From assembly GCF_024713945.1 (NCBI RefSeq), contig NC_134681.1, positions 3,449,501 to 3,513,500 of the forward strand: 64,000 nt of DNA, in the 5' to 3' direction. A model generated the notes under the pieces. It was not told the DNA's origin, made no database searches, and saw only the letters and a list, made by a program, of their open reading frames with translations. The translations under genes were made by a program, and so were the position numbers. Below are positions 36,101-48,699 of the stretch, piece by piece (positions within the stretch are counted from its first letter, which is position 1; each line of letters starts with the position of its first letter). Source of the DNA: Dermatophagoides farinae. Its lineage: Eukaryota > Arthropoda > Arachnida > Sarcoptiformes > Pyroglyphidae.

Positions 36101-37174
36101 TTTTGTAGTATTTTTTTTCACCATGAAAAAAAATAACTGAAATAAAATGGATCAAATAAAAGAGAGAAAAAAACTTACGATTATTCATTCCACGATTAAT
36201 GTTTGTATCGAAAAAATTCCATATACGATCCGAATAACTATGCTGTGGTTGTGTTGGATTTAACAGGTGTTGCTGCTGCTGCTGCTGGTGCTGCCGGAAT
36301 TGTGGTAAAAATCGTTGTCGTTGCTGTTGTTGTTGTTGTTGTTGTTGTTGGATGAATCCATTAAACAATGATTGATGTGTACCAAATGATGATGATGGTG
36401 ATTGAAAAAATGGACGACTATTTGATGCAGCCGGTTTTTCCTGGCCATTATTAACATTATTATTGATAGTGGTGGCGTTGATTAATACATTTTCAGGTTC
36501 AGTTTCTTTTTTAAATTGAAAAATTTGTTGCTGTGGTTGTTGCTGAAATAATTGTGATCCATTTTCATTTACATCATCATCAAATCGTGTACTTATTGTA
36601 TTCAGATTTTGATTCAATAATTGCTGCTGTTGTTGTAAATGAATAACATCATGATAATGATGATGATGATCATTATTATTAATATGGCCATTTGAATTGA
36701 TAACGTTGTTGTTGTTAGCGGTGTTAATGGTTGTTGTAGCTGTTGGTACCATAATTCTGGTCATTTTTGAACTTAATTTTGACGCCTGCGTCATAAGTTC
36801 ATTATCGGTTAGACCAAAATGCTGTGGCTGCCGCTGTTGTTTGTCATAATTCATGATTGATAATTTCGATGAATTCAATAATAATAATGGTGATGGCACT
36901 GTATGATTATAATTGACGCTAGTAGTCGAATTGGTTCCATTATTTTTAACTTCATACCACTATTGACAAATTGATTCATTTAATGGATCATCAAAAATCA
37001 TCAAAAAAAAAAACAGAAAAACAGAAAAAAAATCTCAATATTCAAACCTACCCATAATCGTGAATAACGATGTTCATTACCATTACAATCATGTGCAATC
37101 AACAAATGACTTGTAATGAATGAAAAAATCAAACAGATGAATATTGACTGACAATGACGTTGTTGTATGGCCAT
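33164..37174 (-). CDS. Chitin-binding cuticle protein, CPAP1 type
   Basis: Large secreted protein with one peritrophin-like chitin-binding domain. Exons: 37052-37174, 36179-36959, 35911-36095, 34368-35849, 33164-34309; total 3,717 nt (1,238 aa), phases consistent. Signal peptide is RHCQSIFICLIFSFITSHLLIA. The chitin-binding domain (about residues 838-895) is split by an intron: FNCLDHKWPGYYADIDTHCQ, then VFHICQSGGRKNSFLCPNGT and MFNQRLFICDWWHNVQC. It has six Cys and the YYADxxTxCQxFHxC / LCPNGTxFNQxxxxCDWWxNVxC signature typical of arthropod CPAP1 proteins, which act in cuticle and tracheal apical matrix. The rest is low complexity: Gln-rich (exon 2), Asp/Glu-rich (exon 4) and Thr/Gln/Ser-rich (exon 5). 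The subgroup (CPAP1-A to -N) cannot be assigned. A TATATAAATA sequence lies about 75 nt upstream of the ATG. Confidence 0.92.
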
Positions 37175-37247
37175 TGTGTTTGTGTGTGTTTTTTCGGTGT
37201 TTTTGTCCTTTTTTCTTGATTCTTTTTTTTTCTCTGATTTAGTCGCC

Positions 37248-37257
37248 TATATTTATA
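37248..37257 (-). promoter_or_regulatory. TATA-like box of the CPAP1 gene
   Basis: TATATAAATA on the minus strand about 75 nt upstream of the start codon, leaving room for a 5' UTR of about 45 nt. Motif and spacing only. Confidence 0.45.
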
Positions 37258-40200
37258 TATTCTGATTTTGATTAACTATGAAAAAATATCACCCTTTTTG
37301 TTGTTGACTACAGAATGGTAGACAATGATATAATTCCTTTAAAGTTGACACACAAAAAAAAATTTTTTTCTCTCGTCGTCATTAATAGATCCACAGCACC
37401 ATCATCATCGCTATAATGATGTTCATTATGCTCATTTTATTGATTGATCGGTCGTTTAGCGAATTAATTATGCGGTCGGTCGTTTCAAACACAATCCACG
37501 CACACACACACACACACAAAATTATTGATGAAACAATCAAATTCGTAATCGAATCAATTGATTGATAAATTTCCAAAAAAAAAATTGATAAAGCCGATTA
37601 TCATGAGAAAAATGCACTTACAAAGAAAAAAAAACAAAACAAAACAAACAAACAAAGGGTTTAAGAATTATGATGATGATGATGATGATGATCAACTCAA
37701 ATGATCATAAATCATCAATTTAAATTTGAATGATAAATTTCATTTTTTTTATTCCAGTTTGTACCAAAAAAAAACGACAAGGAAATCCACGATATTATAA
37801 CACTTTTAAATCAACAACAACGACAACGACAACGACAATGGTCAAATGAAAATGAAAATGAAAAAAAAACACATTTGTTTTTATACTCCAAATTAAAAGA
37901 AAAAGAAATCCATCCATAAACAATAATGGTGATGATGATGATGATGATGATATTCATCTTTTTCATTCATAGAAAGATGAAATAATTTAATTTTTTCTCT
38001 CTGGCCAATTCTCTCCATCTCTCTCTCTCTCTCTCTTTTGGCTTTTTTAGATGAATTGTGAAAAAAAATTGATATAATGAGATATCTCTGAGAATATGAC
38101 AAGACAAATGTCGCGTTTATATTATCATCATCATCATCATCATCATCATCACAACACAATTGTTTTCTCTGTAGTTTGTAGATTGTTGTTGTTGTTGTTG
38201 TTGTTTTTTTACTGTAAATACAAATTGCATTCTCTCTCTCTCTCGCTTTGTCTGTGTGTGTGTGTGTGTTCTTCTGGATTGTTGATTATTAAAATTATCA
38301 TTACTTTCTCTTTTTCATCTGTTTCAGATGAAATTTATCAAGAAAAAAAAATTTGTCACCGCTTCAATTTCATTTGAATTTTTTTTTCTGGTAAATTTTT
38401 CGGAAATATTTTTTTCGAGAATATTTTCGGAAATTTTTTTTTTTTGAAAAAATTTTCCGCTTGGTGTTAGGAGTGACCAGAAAAACAAAACAAAACAAAA
38501 CTTGAATTTTATTGATTCGTATAATTGATCGATTGGATACAAAAAAAAATAATCATTAACATTCACAAATACAATTGTTGATTATGTAGATATAGCCGGC
38601 TTTTTTTCAACTATGTGTTGACCATTCATTCATTCATTCATTCATCATCATAATCATAATCACATTTAATGTGAATGGCACTTACAAACACATTGACCGA
38701 TTGTTTGCGATGAGTGTGTTTGTGATTCACACAGACAAAACAAAACAAAACAAAAAAAACGAAATACAAACAACGAAGAAAATCTCTTTAAACACACACA
38801 CACTCAAGTTGACAAATTTCAAGCTTCTAGTTAGATAAAAAATTGACTAAATCATAATCATCATCATCATCATTGATGGCATTATGTTGCCCGAATTTCA
38901 TTCAAGATAAACTTTCTCTACCACACACACACACACACACACACATTCGCTTGTTTGGTTGATTCAAGCAAAATCTAGAATCTTATCTAGAATCTTTGTT
39001 GTTGAAACAAATGATGTACTAAAGATTGGAATTTTCTTTTCCACTGTGTGCGTGTGTGTGTGTGGTGTTTATGGAATAAATTTATTTTATCTAAATGAAA
39101 AAAAAAGTTGGATTTGATTAAAATGTTGAATTCAAAATAACAGAAAACAGACAACAACAACAACAACAAAGAAAGTGAAATGTCGTCGTCGTTTTTTTGG
39201 TGACAAATTCATTTTTTTTTTGTTTTTCTTTTTGAAAATAATAACCCATGCTTATTAAACGAAAATTATCACATGCGTCCATATGCGTGTTTATGATGTT
39301 TGTTCCAGGCACCCCAGGTGTTGGATGATTGGTCATCATTTTACATTTTTTTTTTTTAGTTTTTGCTCATTGCTGCCACTACTACTACTGCTGTTTTTTT
39401 TATATTTATCAATTTTAAAATTGTCGTTGTTGCCGTCGTTTACTGCTACAGGAAAAATGAATTTTGAAAAACAAATTCAAATTCAATTCAATTCAGACCG
39501 ATTGAAATGAAACGAAACAAAACTTAACGAAACGAAAACATTAAGAATCAAGTTCAAGCAAAAAACAAAACAAAACAAAACAGAAAAAAAGTGGTCATCA
39601 AATCAAATCGAAAAGAAAATCTGACAATGATATGATCTGATCTCTTTTGATGACAATGATTGAATTATAATGGCCACATTATAATTCACAAGAATTTTCA
39701 TCATAACCTAACCTCTAACCATAACAAACACAACGTATGTATACATACACACATGAATCATTTAGACTGAATCAAATTTTTTTTTTCCATTCATTCATTC
39801 ATTCATTCATTGCAACAACACGTAAAACATTTGTAGACAGAATTGGATCATCTCTTCTTTTTAAAATCATATCAAAAAAAAAGTTCGTTGTTGTTGTTGT
39901 CATTTTAAATCTTGATTATTTAAATTATACTAATGATGATGATGATGATTATCATTTTTTTTTTACTTCAAATGACGAATTTAATTGACCTTTCCCATGG
40001 TCAGTTTGTTTGTTGTTCATTTGTCATTTGTCCAATTTTTTTTTATTTTCGAATAAATAAACAGCTTGTCTTTTGTGTTTATGTCATATACAACAACAAC
40101 AACAACAACAACAACAAAAAAATGCAGCCACACCAAACAACAAATCAATAAACGAAAAATTTTATTGCGTGTGCGCGCGCGCGAACGGTTCAAAAATTAA

Positions 40201-43191
40201 ATTAAAATTCAGGAAGATGAAAAATTTTTTTTTTTTTTTTTTTTTTTGATTTCAGCAATTTGTCAGAATATGAAAAAAAATGTAAATTTTTCATTTCATC
40301 TAAAAATAAAAAGAAAAAAAACGCCATGATTATAAAGTGACACAACACATGTCATAAAACTGATGATGATGATCATCATCAAGATGACAAAATCCAATAA
40401 TTTTCACCATTAGCATCCGGTTTTTAAGCAAAAAAAACGAAAACGAAAAATCAACAGGTCCGAAAAAAAATTGAATATTATGACAACCGAAACAAAGTAT
40501 TAAATTTCAAAAATTTTAAAATTTGTAAAAAAAAATAAAAATTCAAATGATCCGTAATAATAATGATAATTCTCATCACATTTGTTAGTGGTGGATTATT
40601 ATAATCATCTTACATATCAAGTTTTTTTTTGCTTGCTTGCTTGCCTGCTTGCCTGCTCATCATTGTAATTAAATTCACAATGATCCAATTTATTCATTTT
40701 GAATTTAAAATGTGAAAAAAAATGATCCAGAAAATTGTATCGTCACACACACACACACACACACAATGAATGGAAATGACAAGTGAGAAAAACACAGAGA
40801 CAGAGAGATATGACACCAGCAATTATTTTAGTTTTTTTTTTTTACTTTTACTTTGTTGTCTTTTTTTTTCGAGAGAAAAAAAAGGTGAATATTATGTATA
40901 ATTAATTATGGAATCTTTATGGTTTTATCATATATAAACTCGCTCTCGATTTCTTCTTCAAGAAAAAAAAAACATCTTGATGTCACATCAATGGATGACA
41001 AAGATTTACTGTTAACTTTAATTATTGTTAATGTCACAAAATGAGAAATATATGTCTATTTCTTGTTCATTCATTCAATGCACACACACACACACTAGAT
41101 GAGTCCAATTTTTCAATTGGTCCTCATCATCATCATCATCATCATCATTATCAACACATATGAAATGAATTTTTTTGAAAAAAATAAAAAATTGAAAAAC
41201 AACTAAAGCAACAGCTTACGAAAAAAGTCTGCATGTGCAAAATGGACACATTGCATACACAACTAACAACAACAACAACAACATTAATAATTTGTCTTTA
41301 TTATATTCCGAACACTGTAATCGTCGTCATCGTCATCGTTGTTGTCGTCGTCGTCGTTGTTGTTGTTGTTGTTTGTCCGAATATATATTCTGCCATACTG
41401 GAATGGCGGTCAAACACACACACAACAACAACAACAACAAAAACAATGATGATGATGATGACAGCAACAAGTGTGTGTGTGTTTACCCGAAACATTCACA
41501 TATTCATCATTGTTTTCAAGCATCTGTCTACCTGACTGTGTCCATCGTTTTTTTTTTTTTTTGCTATCTGTATCATTGTCGCGTTGTCGTCGTTTTTTTT
41601 GTTTTGTTCCGAGATTAGCGTTGATGATGATGATGATGATGACGGTGTTGGTGATGATGGTGAAAATAATTTTCACTTTCACATTCACTTTTTATTTGCA
41701 AAATGGAAAATAAATATGAGAAATCCATTATCATTATTATCCAGTTAGTTTTAAGTTAATTTTAAGTAGTTAATTCGTTACTGTTACTACTACTACTACT
41801 ACTACTGTTATTTGATAGTTGGATATTTACAAAACAAAAAAAAAAAAGAAAAGAAAAAAAAGAAAAACTTAATTTGAATAATAAATTAGCATCAATGGGG
41901 TTTTCATTTGGTTGGTTCGTTTGTTCGTTTGTAATCCGGTTATTTGTCAAACCATCCATCGTTATCTAGTTTTATGTCACACTTATAATTACTTTCTTTT
42001 TTTTTTTGGTTTATCAAAAGCATCATAATTATTGTCCATTTTAGTGTTATCTTGCTTTTTTTTTTGGTGGATGCATTTTCCTATGAAATATTCACCATCA
42101 TCATCATCATCATTATTTGTATAAATGAATAAATAAAGACTTTCGTTTCTTTTCATTGGTCATTTTATTTATCTGGTTACTTGGTTTGACCATTTTTTCT
42201 TTTTTTTTTTTTGATTTTTGTTTGATAAACATAATTGTTTAATGTTGTTGTTGTTGTTGTTGTTGTTGTTGATCTCTCTTTATCGTTGCAATCAAATGAA
42301 ATGGATCTATTTTCATTAAATTTCAGATCTAATACGACTATAATGATAATTGGTGGTGGACAAACGAGAAAAAAATGGCAGAAAAAAAATCATTGATCTT
42401 GATCTTGCCATCAATGTTTTGTTTTGTCCGTTTTTTGTTTTCTTCTTTGGTGTGGCAATTGTTTTATCTGTAGACCAATGTTGGACAAATAACAAACAAA
42501 TTAAATCAATTGCATGACTTGTAATTTAAAATGATGATGATGATGATGAATTGAATGAAATTAAAAAGAACGACAATAAATTCCAAATGGAATCAAATGG
42601 CAAGTAAGCAAAAAACAAAAATGAAAAACAATGTCAAAAACAATGATGATGACGATGATGATGATGATCCAAATTTCATTTATTAATTCATTCATAGGAA
42701 ACAACTTAAAAAACATATATAAAAACACACACACACACACATATACACATCAAATATCATCACGCATGGCCCATTATGTGATAATAATAATGATAATAAT
42801 GTAATGGGATGGCCATTTTATTCATTTTGTTTCATTTAAAACCACCAATTCCAATTGATAATTTCAAATGAAACAAATTCCATCATTTGACATATATACA
42901 TCTTGTATATATCCGATGAGAACATTTCTCATCATTCATTCGTTCATGATTATGAATATCAATTAAAAACTAATGTGAATTTATTGACAACGATTGCCCT
43001 CGAATCTATCCACCAAAAACAAAAAAAAAAAAATAAAAAAAAAAATACAAAGCGGAAGAATATTATTGCAATGATGATGAATTTTAAAGATGTAAAATTG
43101 ATCATATTGTTTTCTGTTTTGTAGTAGTAGATGAATGAATGTGATAATGTCATCAAATGATAATGATAATGATGATTGTGACCACCACTAT

Positions 43192-43227
<36 letters not shown>

Positions 43228-44620
43228 CACTACCACTGTATCATTCAATTCCAACAATAATCATCACCATCATCATCATCATAATGATTAATTATAATCA
43301 TCATCATCATCATCATCATTATCATTATCATTAGACAAGAAAAAAAAATAATAAGAAAATTTAATAATCGACCAAATCCATTTTTTTTTTCATTCAAATA
43401 TAAATGGGACATATCCGTTTTTTTTTGTCCCTTGTCATTCATTCATTAAAATTTGCTCTTGTTTATCACCATTTCTCGTAACAAAAAAAAAAAAAAAAAA
43501 ACATTACGTGTTTTTGTGCGTGTAAATTAACGAACAAATGTTTGCAAACATGAGAAGAAGAAGAAGAAGAAGAAGTAGAATAGAAATTGGTTTCGTGTGA
43601 ACAAAACAATGGTTTTTTACCACATATATTTGTTGTTTGTGTGTGTGTTGGTGTGTAATGTCATTTTTCAAGATCTTTCATCTACATATAATGATGATTT
43701 GTTTGTCAAAATCATCATAGACATATTTGTCTTTCGTTTTTGTTTATCATTCACAAACATTTTTGTCGGTGATTATACCATATAGATAAACACATCGTCA
43801 TCATCATTGAATAACATAGAGATGATGATGATAATGATGATGATGATCGAATGGAATCGAATTACAAAAAAAAAATTATAGTGCAACAACAACAACAACA
43901 AAAAAACATGAAATTCTAATTCAATTATCATCATCAATGTTAATCAAATTCATTGCACCATATGGAACAAATTCATGATTCAGGATGATTTGCAATAACA
44001 ACAAGAAAAATTCATTTCCATTCCAATTGGATAATATTGTAAATGATGATGATGATGATGCACAGAGAAAGAGACACTTTTTTTTTGATTTTCTGCTTTA
44101 TCTTTGCATGTGTGTGTGAATATCATCAACTTTTTTTTCTCCTCATCTTTCTATCTTGACGATGATGATGATGATGATGATTCGGATAATTGGTTGACCG
44201 TTAATTTCATTTCATTTTTTTACAATAAAAAAAATTTGCAAAAATGAAATGAAAAACAAATTTTGTACATGGCTGTGCCTGCTACTACAAAAGATTTTGT
44301 TTTTCACCTCTATTTCTCTCTCCTTGTGTGTGTGTATGGCTTTTTGAGACAAAAAAAAAAATTTTTACTTGCAGTTTCATCATTTCTTTATTATTCCATA
44401 TCCTGTCATCATCATATGTCATCATTATATCTGTTGTATCAATTTAACATAATTAATATGCGACGATGATAAAATAAAACCTAGGTTTTCATCATCATCA
44501 TCATCATTTGTATATTATAATAATGGTTCGATGCCCCCTCCCCCCCACCTCCAAAAAAAAACTAATGAAAACTAAATGTGGGTGTGTGCATGTGGTGTTG
44601 TGGCTTGTGTTTTTTGTGAA
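37258..44620. other. Long gene-poor, repeat-rich region
   Basis: About 7.4 kb in which I can support no exon, RNA gene or mobile element on either strand. Contents: ATC/GAT runs (for example 37671-37691, 38126-38150, 41126-41147, 43299-43318), CA runs (38921-38944, 40745-40764), a TAC run (43192-43225), (TTG)n at 42243-42271, a CG-alternating tract near 40169-40182 and long A/T runs. It could hold regulatory DNA for the flanking genes or exons of a gene with very short coding exons. Confidence 0.5.
43192..43225. repeat. (TAC)n trinucleotide run
   Basis: Eleven uninterrupted ACT/TAC units in the gene-poor stretch, embedded in wider ATC-type repeats. Confidence 0.9.
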
Positions 44621-44626
44621 TTTATT
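44621..44626 (-). terminator. Possible poly(A) signal of the DnaJ gene
   Basis: Nearest canonical AATAAA on the minus strand beyond the DnaJ stop, about 260 nt downstream. Confidence 0.35.
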
Positions 44627-44887
44627 ATTGATTAATTTTCAAAAAAAACAACAAACAAATAAATAAACAAAACAGAAAAAATTACAATAAAATGGATGAT
44701 ATTTCATCTTTCTTTTTCATTTCATTTGAGCATTTCTTTTTTTTTTTTTGTTGCTAAATATAAACAAAACAAACAAGACATACAGTGATATAAATTACAG
44801 ATTTCAATCAATGAATTTTGGCTTCAATATTTATACGACTAGCCAAGACACAGAATACAGTACAGAATAAGTTTGATTCGTAATTCT

Positions 44888-45593
44888 TCAATGACATTCA
44901 GTATAGGATACAATTGTTGAACCCATTTGTTTGATAACTTTTTGACAACGTTGTCCATTAATGCCACCACTACTACCACCACCACCACCACCAGATGATC
45001 CATGATAATAATGATGTTGTTGATGATGTTGATTTGATGAATGTTGAAAAAAATTTCCAAAAAATGTATCACCACTTGCCCAATGTGAATCATCATGATG
45101 ATCATGATGACCACCAAACATGCTACCGAAACCACCACCATCACCATCGTTATCATCGAAAAAATCATTAAAACTAAATGAAAAATGTTGCTGCTGCTGA
45201 TGATGATGATGATTGACCATTGCCATGATGATGATTAAACATTTGAAAAATATCATCAAAATTGGCAAAAATATCCTGAAAATTTGTATTGGTAAATTTA
45301 TTGGCCATATTATCGGTTTCACCAAATTGATCATATTGTTTACGTTTCTCTTTATCGGACAATACATCATATGCTGTTGCTATTTCACGAAATTTTTCTT
45401 CAGCACCAGGATCTTTATTTTTATCCGGATGATATTTTATAGCTAGATTACGAAATGCTTTTTTTATTTCACGTTCACTTGCATCACGTTTAATACCCAA
45501 TATTTCATAATAATCTCGTTTATTATTAGCCATTGTTAATGTGAATAAATTCAATGATGATGATAATAATAATATCACATAATATAGATGCAT
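44888..45593 (-). CDS. ER DnaJ/Hsp40 protein (DNAJB9/ERdj4-like) with a frame break
   Basis: Co-chaperone that stimulates BiP in the ER lumen. The N terminus is a signal peptide ([20 protein letters not shown]) followed by a complete J domain: [22 protein letters not shown], the HPD motif (residues 55-57) and the helix IV region [18 protein letters not shown] Phe-rich, Asp-rich linker leads to a C-terminal [20 protein letters not shown], which matches the DNAJB9 end. No single reading frame covers this: frame 1 runs from 45593 to a stop at 45174, while the C-terminal half (FSFSFNDFF onward) is in another frame ending at 44888. One extra base (or two missing) in the CAT/CAG-rich stretch at about 45174-45232 explains it. 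This is either a sequence error or a real lesion; no plausible intron fits. A 55-nt intron (45618-45672) probably lies in the 5' UTR. Confidence 0.85.
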
Positions 45594-45617
45594 GATTGGA
45601 TTTTGATTTTGATTGAA

Positions 45618-45672
45618 CTAGATATTTTTAATGATGATTAAAAATCAATCAATTATCGAGATTAAAACTTAC
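45618..45672 (-). other. Probable 5' UTR intron of the DnaJ gene
   Basis: On the minus strand a GTAAGT donor (45672 downward) and an ATCTAG acceptor (ending at 45618) bracket 55 nt just upstream of the DnaJ start, a size matching other introns here. Confidence 0.45.
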
Positions 45673-45821
45673 TTTTTTTAAGTGGGAAGATGAGTTTGCT
45701 TTTAAATATTCGTAATTTTAATTTTAATTAATTTTTTATGGATAACAAAACTGAAAATTTGTGCGCGATTCCTCACGATTTAAATTCAAAAAATCGAGGT
45801 TTTTTTTTGATCAAGTTAAGA

Positions 45822-45827
45822 TTTATT
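45822..45827 (-). terminator. Poly(A) signal of the scavenger receptor gene
   Basis: AATAAA on the minus strand about 230 nt after the SCARB-like stop codon. Confidence 0.5.
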
Positions 45828-46058
45828 CATTTGTTTTGTTTTTTATTATTATTTAGTACACGTCTACTTAACGTAATAACGTAATGATGAATCATAGAAA
45901 TATAAACACATGCATGTATATTTTGCAAATGCAGTGGAAATATCATCATCAATTTGCGCATGTAACAAAGATTGAGAAAAAAAATAAACAACACAGGCCA
46001 TCTAGTGTTTGGAAATTGAAATACAAAATTTTATTCTATTTAATCAAATTGAAAATCA

Positions 46059-48008
46059 TCAATATTTATAGCTACGATATAGGAAAAATGTCGACAATGT
46101 CAGACAAAATAAGATGAACATAAATTTACCAGTAAGTAACAGAAATGATCCAACAACAAGAAGACCATGTAATGCTCCAGATGTTTGTATATTCTTTTAA
46201 GGAAAAAAACAGAAAAAAAATCAACAAGCGAATTTCTCATCAAATAATTTTCACTTACTAATGAAATTTTAAAAAATGGTAGCAAACCATTTTGTATCTG
46301 GCCTAATTGTCCAATAGTTGGAAAATCTTTCATTATGATGTTTAATTGAAATTTTAATTCAGCATCAAATAATATTCCCATGTTTGGTTCCAAATTCATA
46401 TGTGATAAATGTGTTTCTGAATTTGGATTCAAACCATAAACACCTGATTGTAACCGAGGGTGGCCAAAAAAATGTGGAAAAGACAACGCAAATGGTAGGC
46501 CACCAAAACAGCCAGCAACATTTGTATAACCATCACAATCGATTAAACGTTCAGTATCATGACAATAGCATTGATTTTCACGTTTACGTATATCAAATAA
46601 ATGTCTGGATATTTCATATAAATGGCTACGGATTCCATGTTTCCAATCGGTTCTAATCGGCGATGATGATGACGAGAATGTTAGAAAATGAAGATGCAAA
46701 AAAACAAACAACAACAAACAAATCTTTACCCATTATTAATAAATCGTAATGGACGACAAAAATGTTGTACCCAGATATCGATCGTATCGCTTTGTTCACC
46801 ATAACCAAAATATAATGGATCATATATTGAACGAAAACGATTACACGGTGATTGAAATTCATCAAATGTACTTCAATGAATTAAAATTGAATAATTAGAG
46901 AAATTACAAAATACAAACACAAAAACATACGTTTTTTCCAATATTTTAACAAATTGATTTACACGCACTTGACCATCGGCAAATCTAGTGACTTCAAATG
47001 GACCAAATTCATTGCCAGTCAATATGCCCATAATACTGATGCTGTTATTATTTAATTTATAATTTCCAAAATTTGTCATCAAATTCCGGATATCATAATT
47101 AATGCCAACCATTTGTAATGGTTTACTAGCCAATTCAATGAAACGTAATATATCAATCTGGCGACCGATCAATATTTCTTTGGCTGAACGATCTTCAATA
47201 ATACGTTCATTGAATGTTTGTAATGTCAGTACCAATATATTGTGAATGATTGGATTCAAAAATTTTATCATAAATTTTTTCATCCAATATACAACCCATG
47301 AAATTATTGAAAATATTGTCATGTTCATCACTTTCATACGGGTTTCAATCGATTCGTGTGATAAATCCTGACGAAAATCTGTTGTAAAACGTTCTTTAAA
47401 TACAACTGTTGTCGGTTTCCAAGCAACGATACGACGTTTACGTTTCATTCTTTCAAATTAAAGAAAAAACACATGATTACTTGAATCAATTTATTCAAAA
47501 AAAAAAAAAAAAAAATATATTTACTCAAAAATAAATGGTCCATGTTCCAGAAGATTTGGTTTCTGTCCACCAAGAAATTGTTTTCCATTACGTATTTCAT
47601 ATAGATAGATATCACAATAAACATCGGCTGGTAAATCTTGCCATAGCTTTAAAAACATACCACCTGGATTTAATTGCAATTGCCAATTTAAAACTATGGA
47701 AAAAGAAATTCAATCAATTTATATTCACCAGAAAAAAAAACAAACACAATCAAAATCATCATACCAAAATTGATTATTGGATCATAAATAATCAATGCAG
47801 ATATGGCCACAAATAGATTGATGAATGCCAAACGTTTAAAAGTAAGTTTTGGATCTTTACCCTTTAATTGTTCTTTCCATTCACTGATTTTTTGATCAAT
47901 TTTTCTTTTTTCCACATTTGTTATCATCGTCATCATTGCCATTGTTATCGTAAACAAAGCTTTCATTATTAGTTTGATTATGTTTGATATGGCGTTTTTA
48001 AAATTCAT
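46059..48008 (-). CDS. CD36/SCARB-family scavenger receptor
   Basis: Two-span membrane glycoprotein for lipids, lipoproteins or carotenoids. Exons: 47765-48008, 47525-47693, 46931-47449, 46730-46870, 46259-46652, 46059-46193; total 1,602 nt (533 aa), phases consistent. Visible: an N-terminal membrane segment LAFINLFVAISALIIYDP, the ectodomain start VLNWQLQLNPGGMFLKLWQDLP, the family block GPFIFEMKRKRRIVAW (CD36: GPYxYRExR), the Cys-rich stretch with CNRF, FCRPL, CYCH, DCDG and GCFG, the LSFPHFF block (the PHF motif of the family), LSHMNLEPNMGILFDAELKFQ, and a C-terminal membrane segment ALHGLLVVGSFLLLTG, FMFILFCL. The basic tail is very short. Most joins are supported by phase 2 or phase 1 codons that restore family residues. 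Which clade (SCARB1, LIMP-2 or insect SNMP-like) cannot be decided by eye. A second hydrophobic run precedes the usual N-terminal membrane segment. Confidence 0.93.
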
Positions 48009-48644
48009 CCCAAATATGATGTAATATTGACGATGATGATGGTAGATATATTCTGTTGATGATTGATGACCAGGTATATGTGATTAATAATCGTAGTTTC
48101 GGATCAATTTCCATTGGACATAAACATGTTGTTGAAAATCATCATCGTTGTCGTTGTTGTTGAACAAACCAAATACAAATGAAGAATCGAATCAAAAAAC
48201 AGAAAAAAAAATTCTTGATTTTGTCATGATAAAACCAAAAAAAAAAAAAAAAACGAGCGGAAGAAATTCATTGAAAATTCATAAGAAAAAAAAATAATGA
48301 AAAATTTCATTTCATTGTCAAAGTCTAAAACTTTTTTTTTTAACATTCCTAGTCATATAGTAGCAGACTACTTATTATTGTTTTAATCGATCAATTTTAC
48401 ACACTAAATGTCGATTTTTTTTGTCGCTTCTCTGTTTTCTATCGACCATCCACCAAGGACAGCAAAACATTCCATCGAACATGTGACCAAAAAAAAAAAA
48501 AAAAAATGTAGAAATATGTATTGATTTTTTAGCCACAGCAATTATGAAAAACAATAAAAACATTGACAATCGATTGATTCATAAGAATGAAAAATGAAAA
48601 ACTTTTCTCAAAAAAAAAAAAAAAAATTTTTATTTTTCATGTAA

Positions 48645-48650
48645 TTTATT
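48645..48650 (-). terminator. Poly(A) signal of the unknown secreted protein gene
   Basis: AATAAA on the minus strand, 50 nt beyond the stop codon at 48700. Confidence 0.65.
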
Positions 48651-48699
48651 TAAAAGTTTTGAAAAACAAAAAAAAAATTTGAATAAATTCATTGCAATC

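Noticed and set aside
41233-41688. Overlapping open frames on both strands with poly-Val, poly-Thr and poly-Cys
   Set aside because: All come from CGT/TTG, CAA and GAT repeats; no conserved sequence or splice pattern.
45884-46117. Plus-strand open frame with several Met near the scavenger receptor 3' end
   Set aside because: It overlaps the antisense of the last SCARB-like exon and 3' UTR; no family match or splice support.
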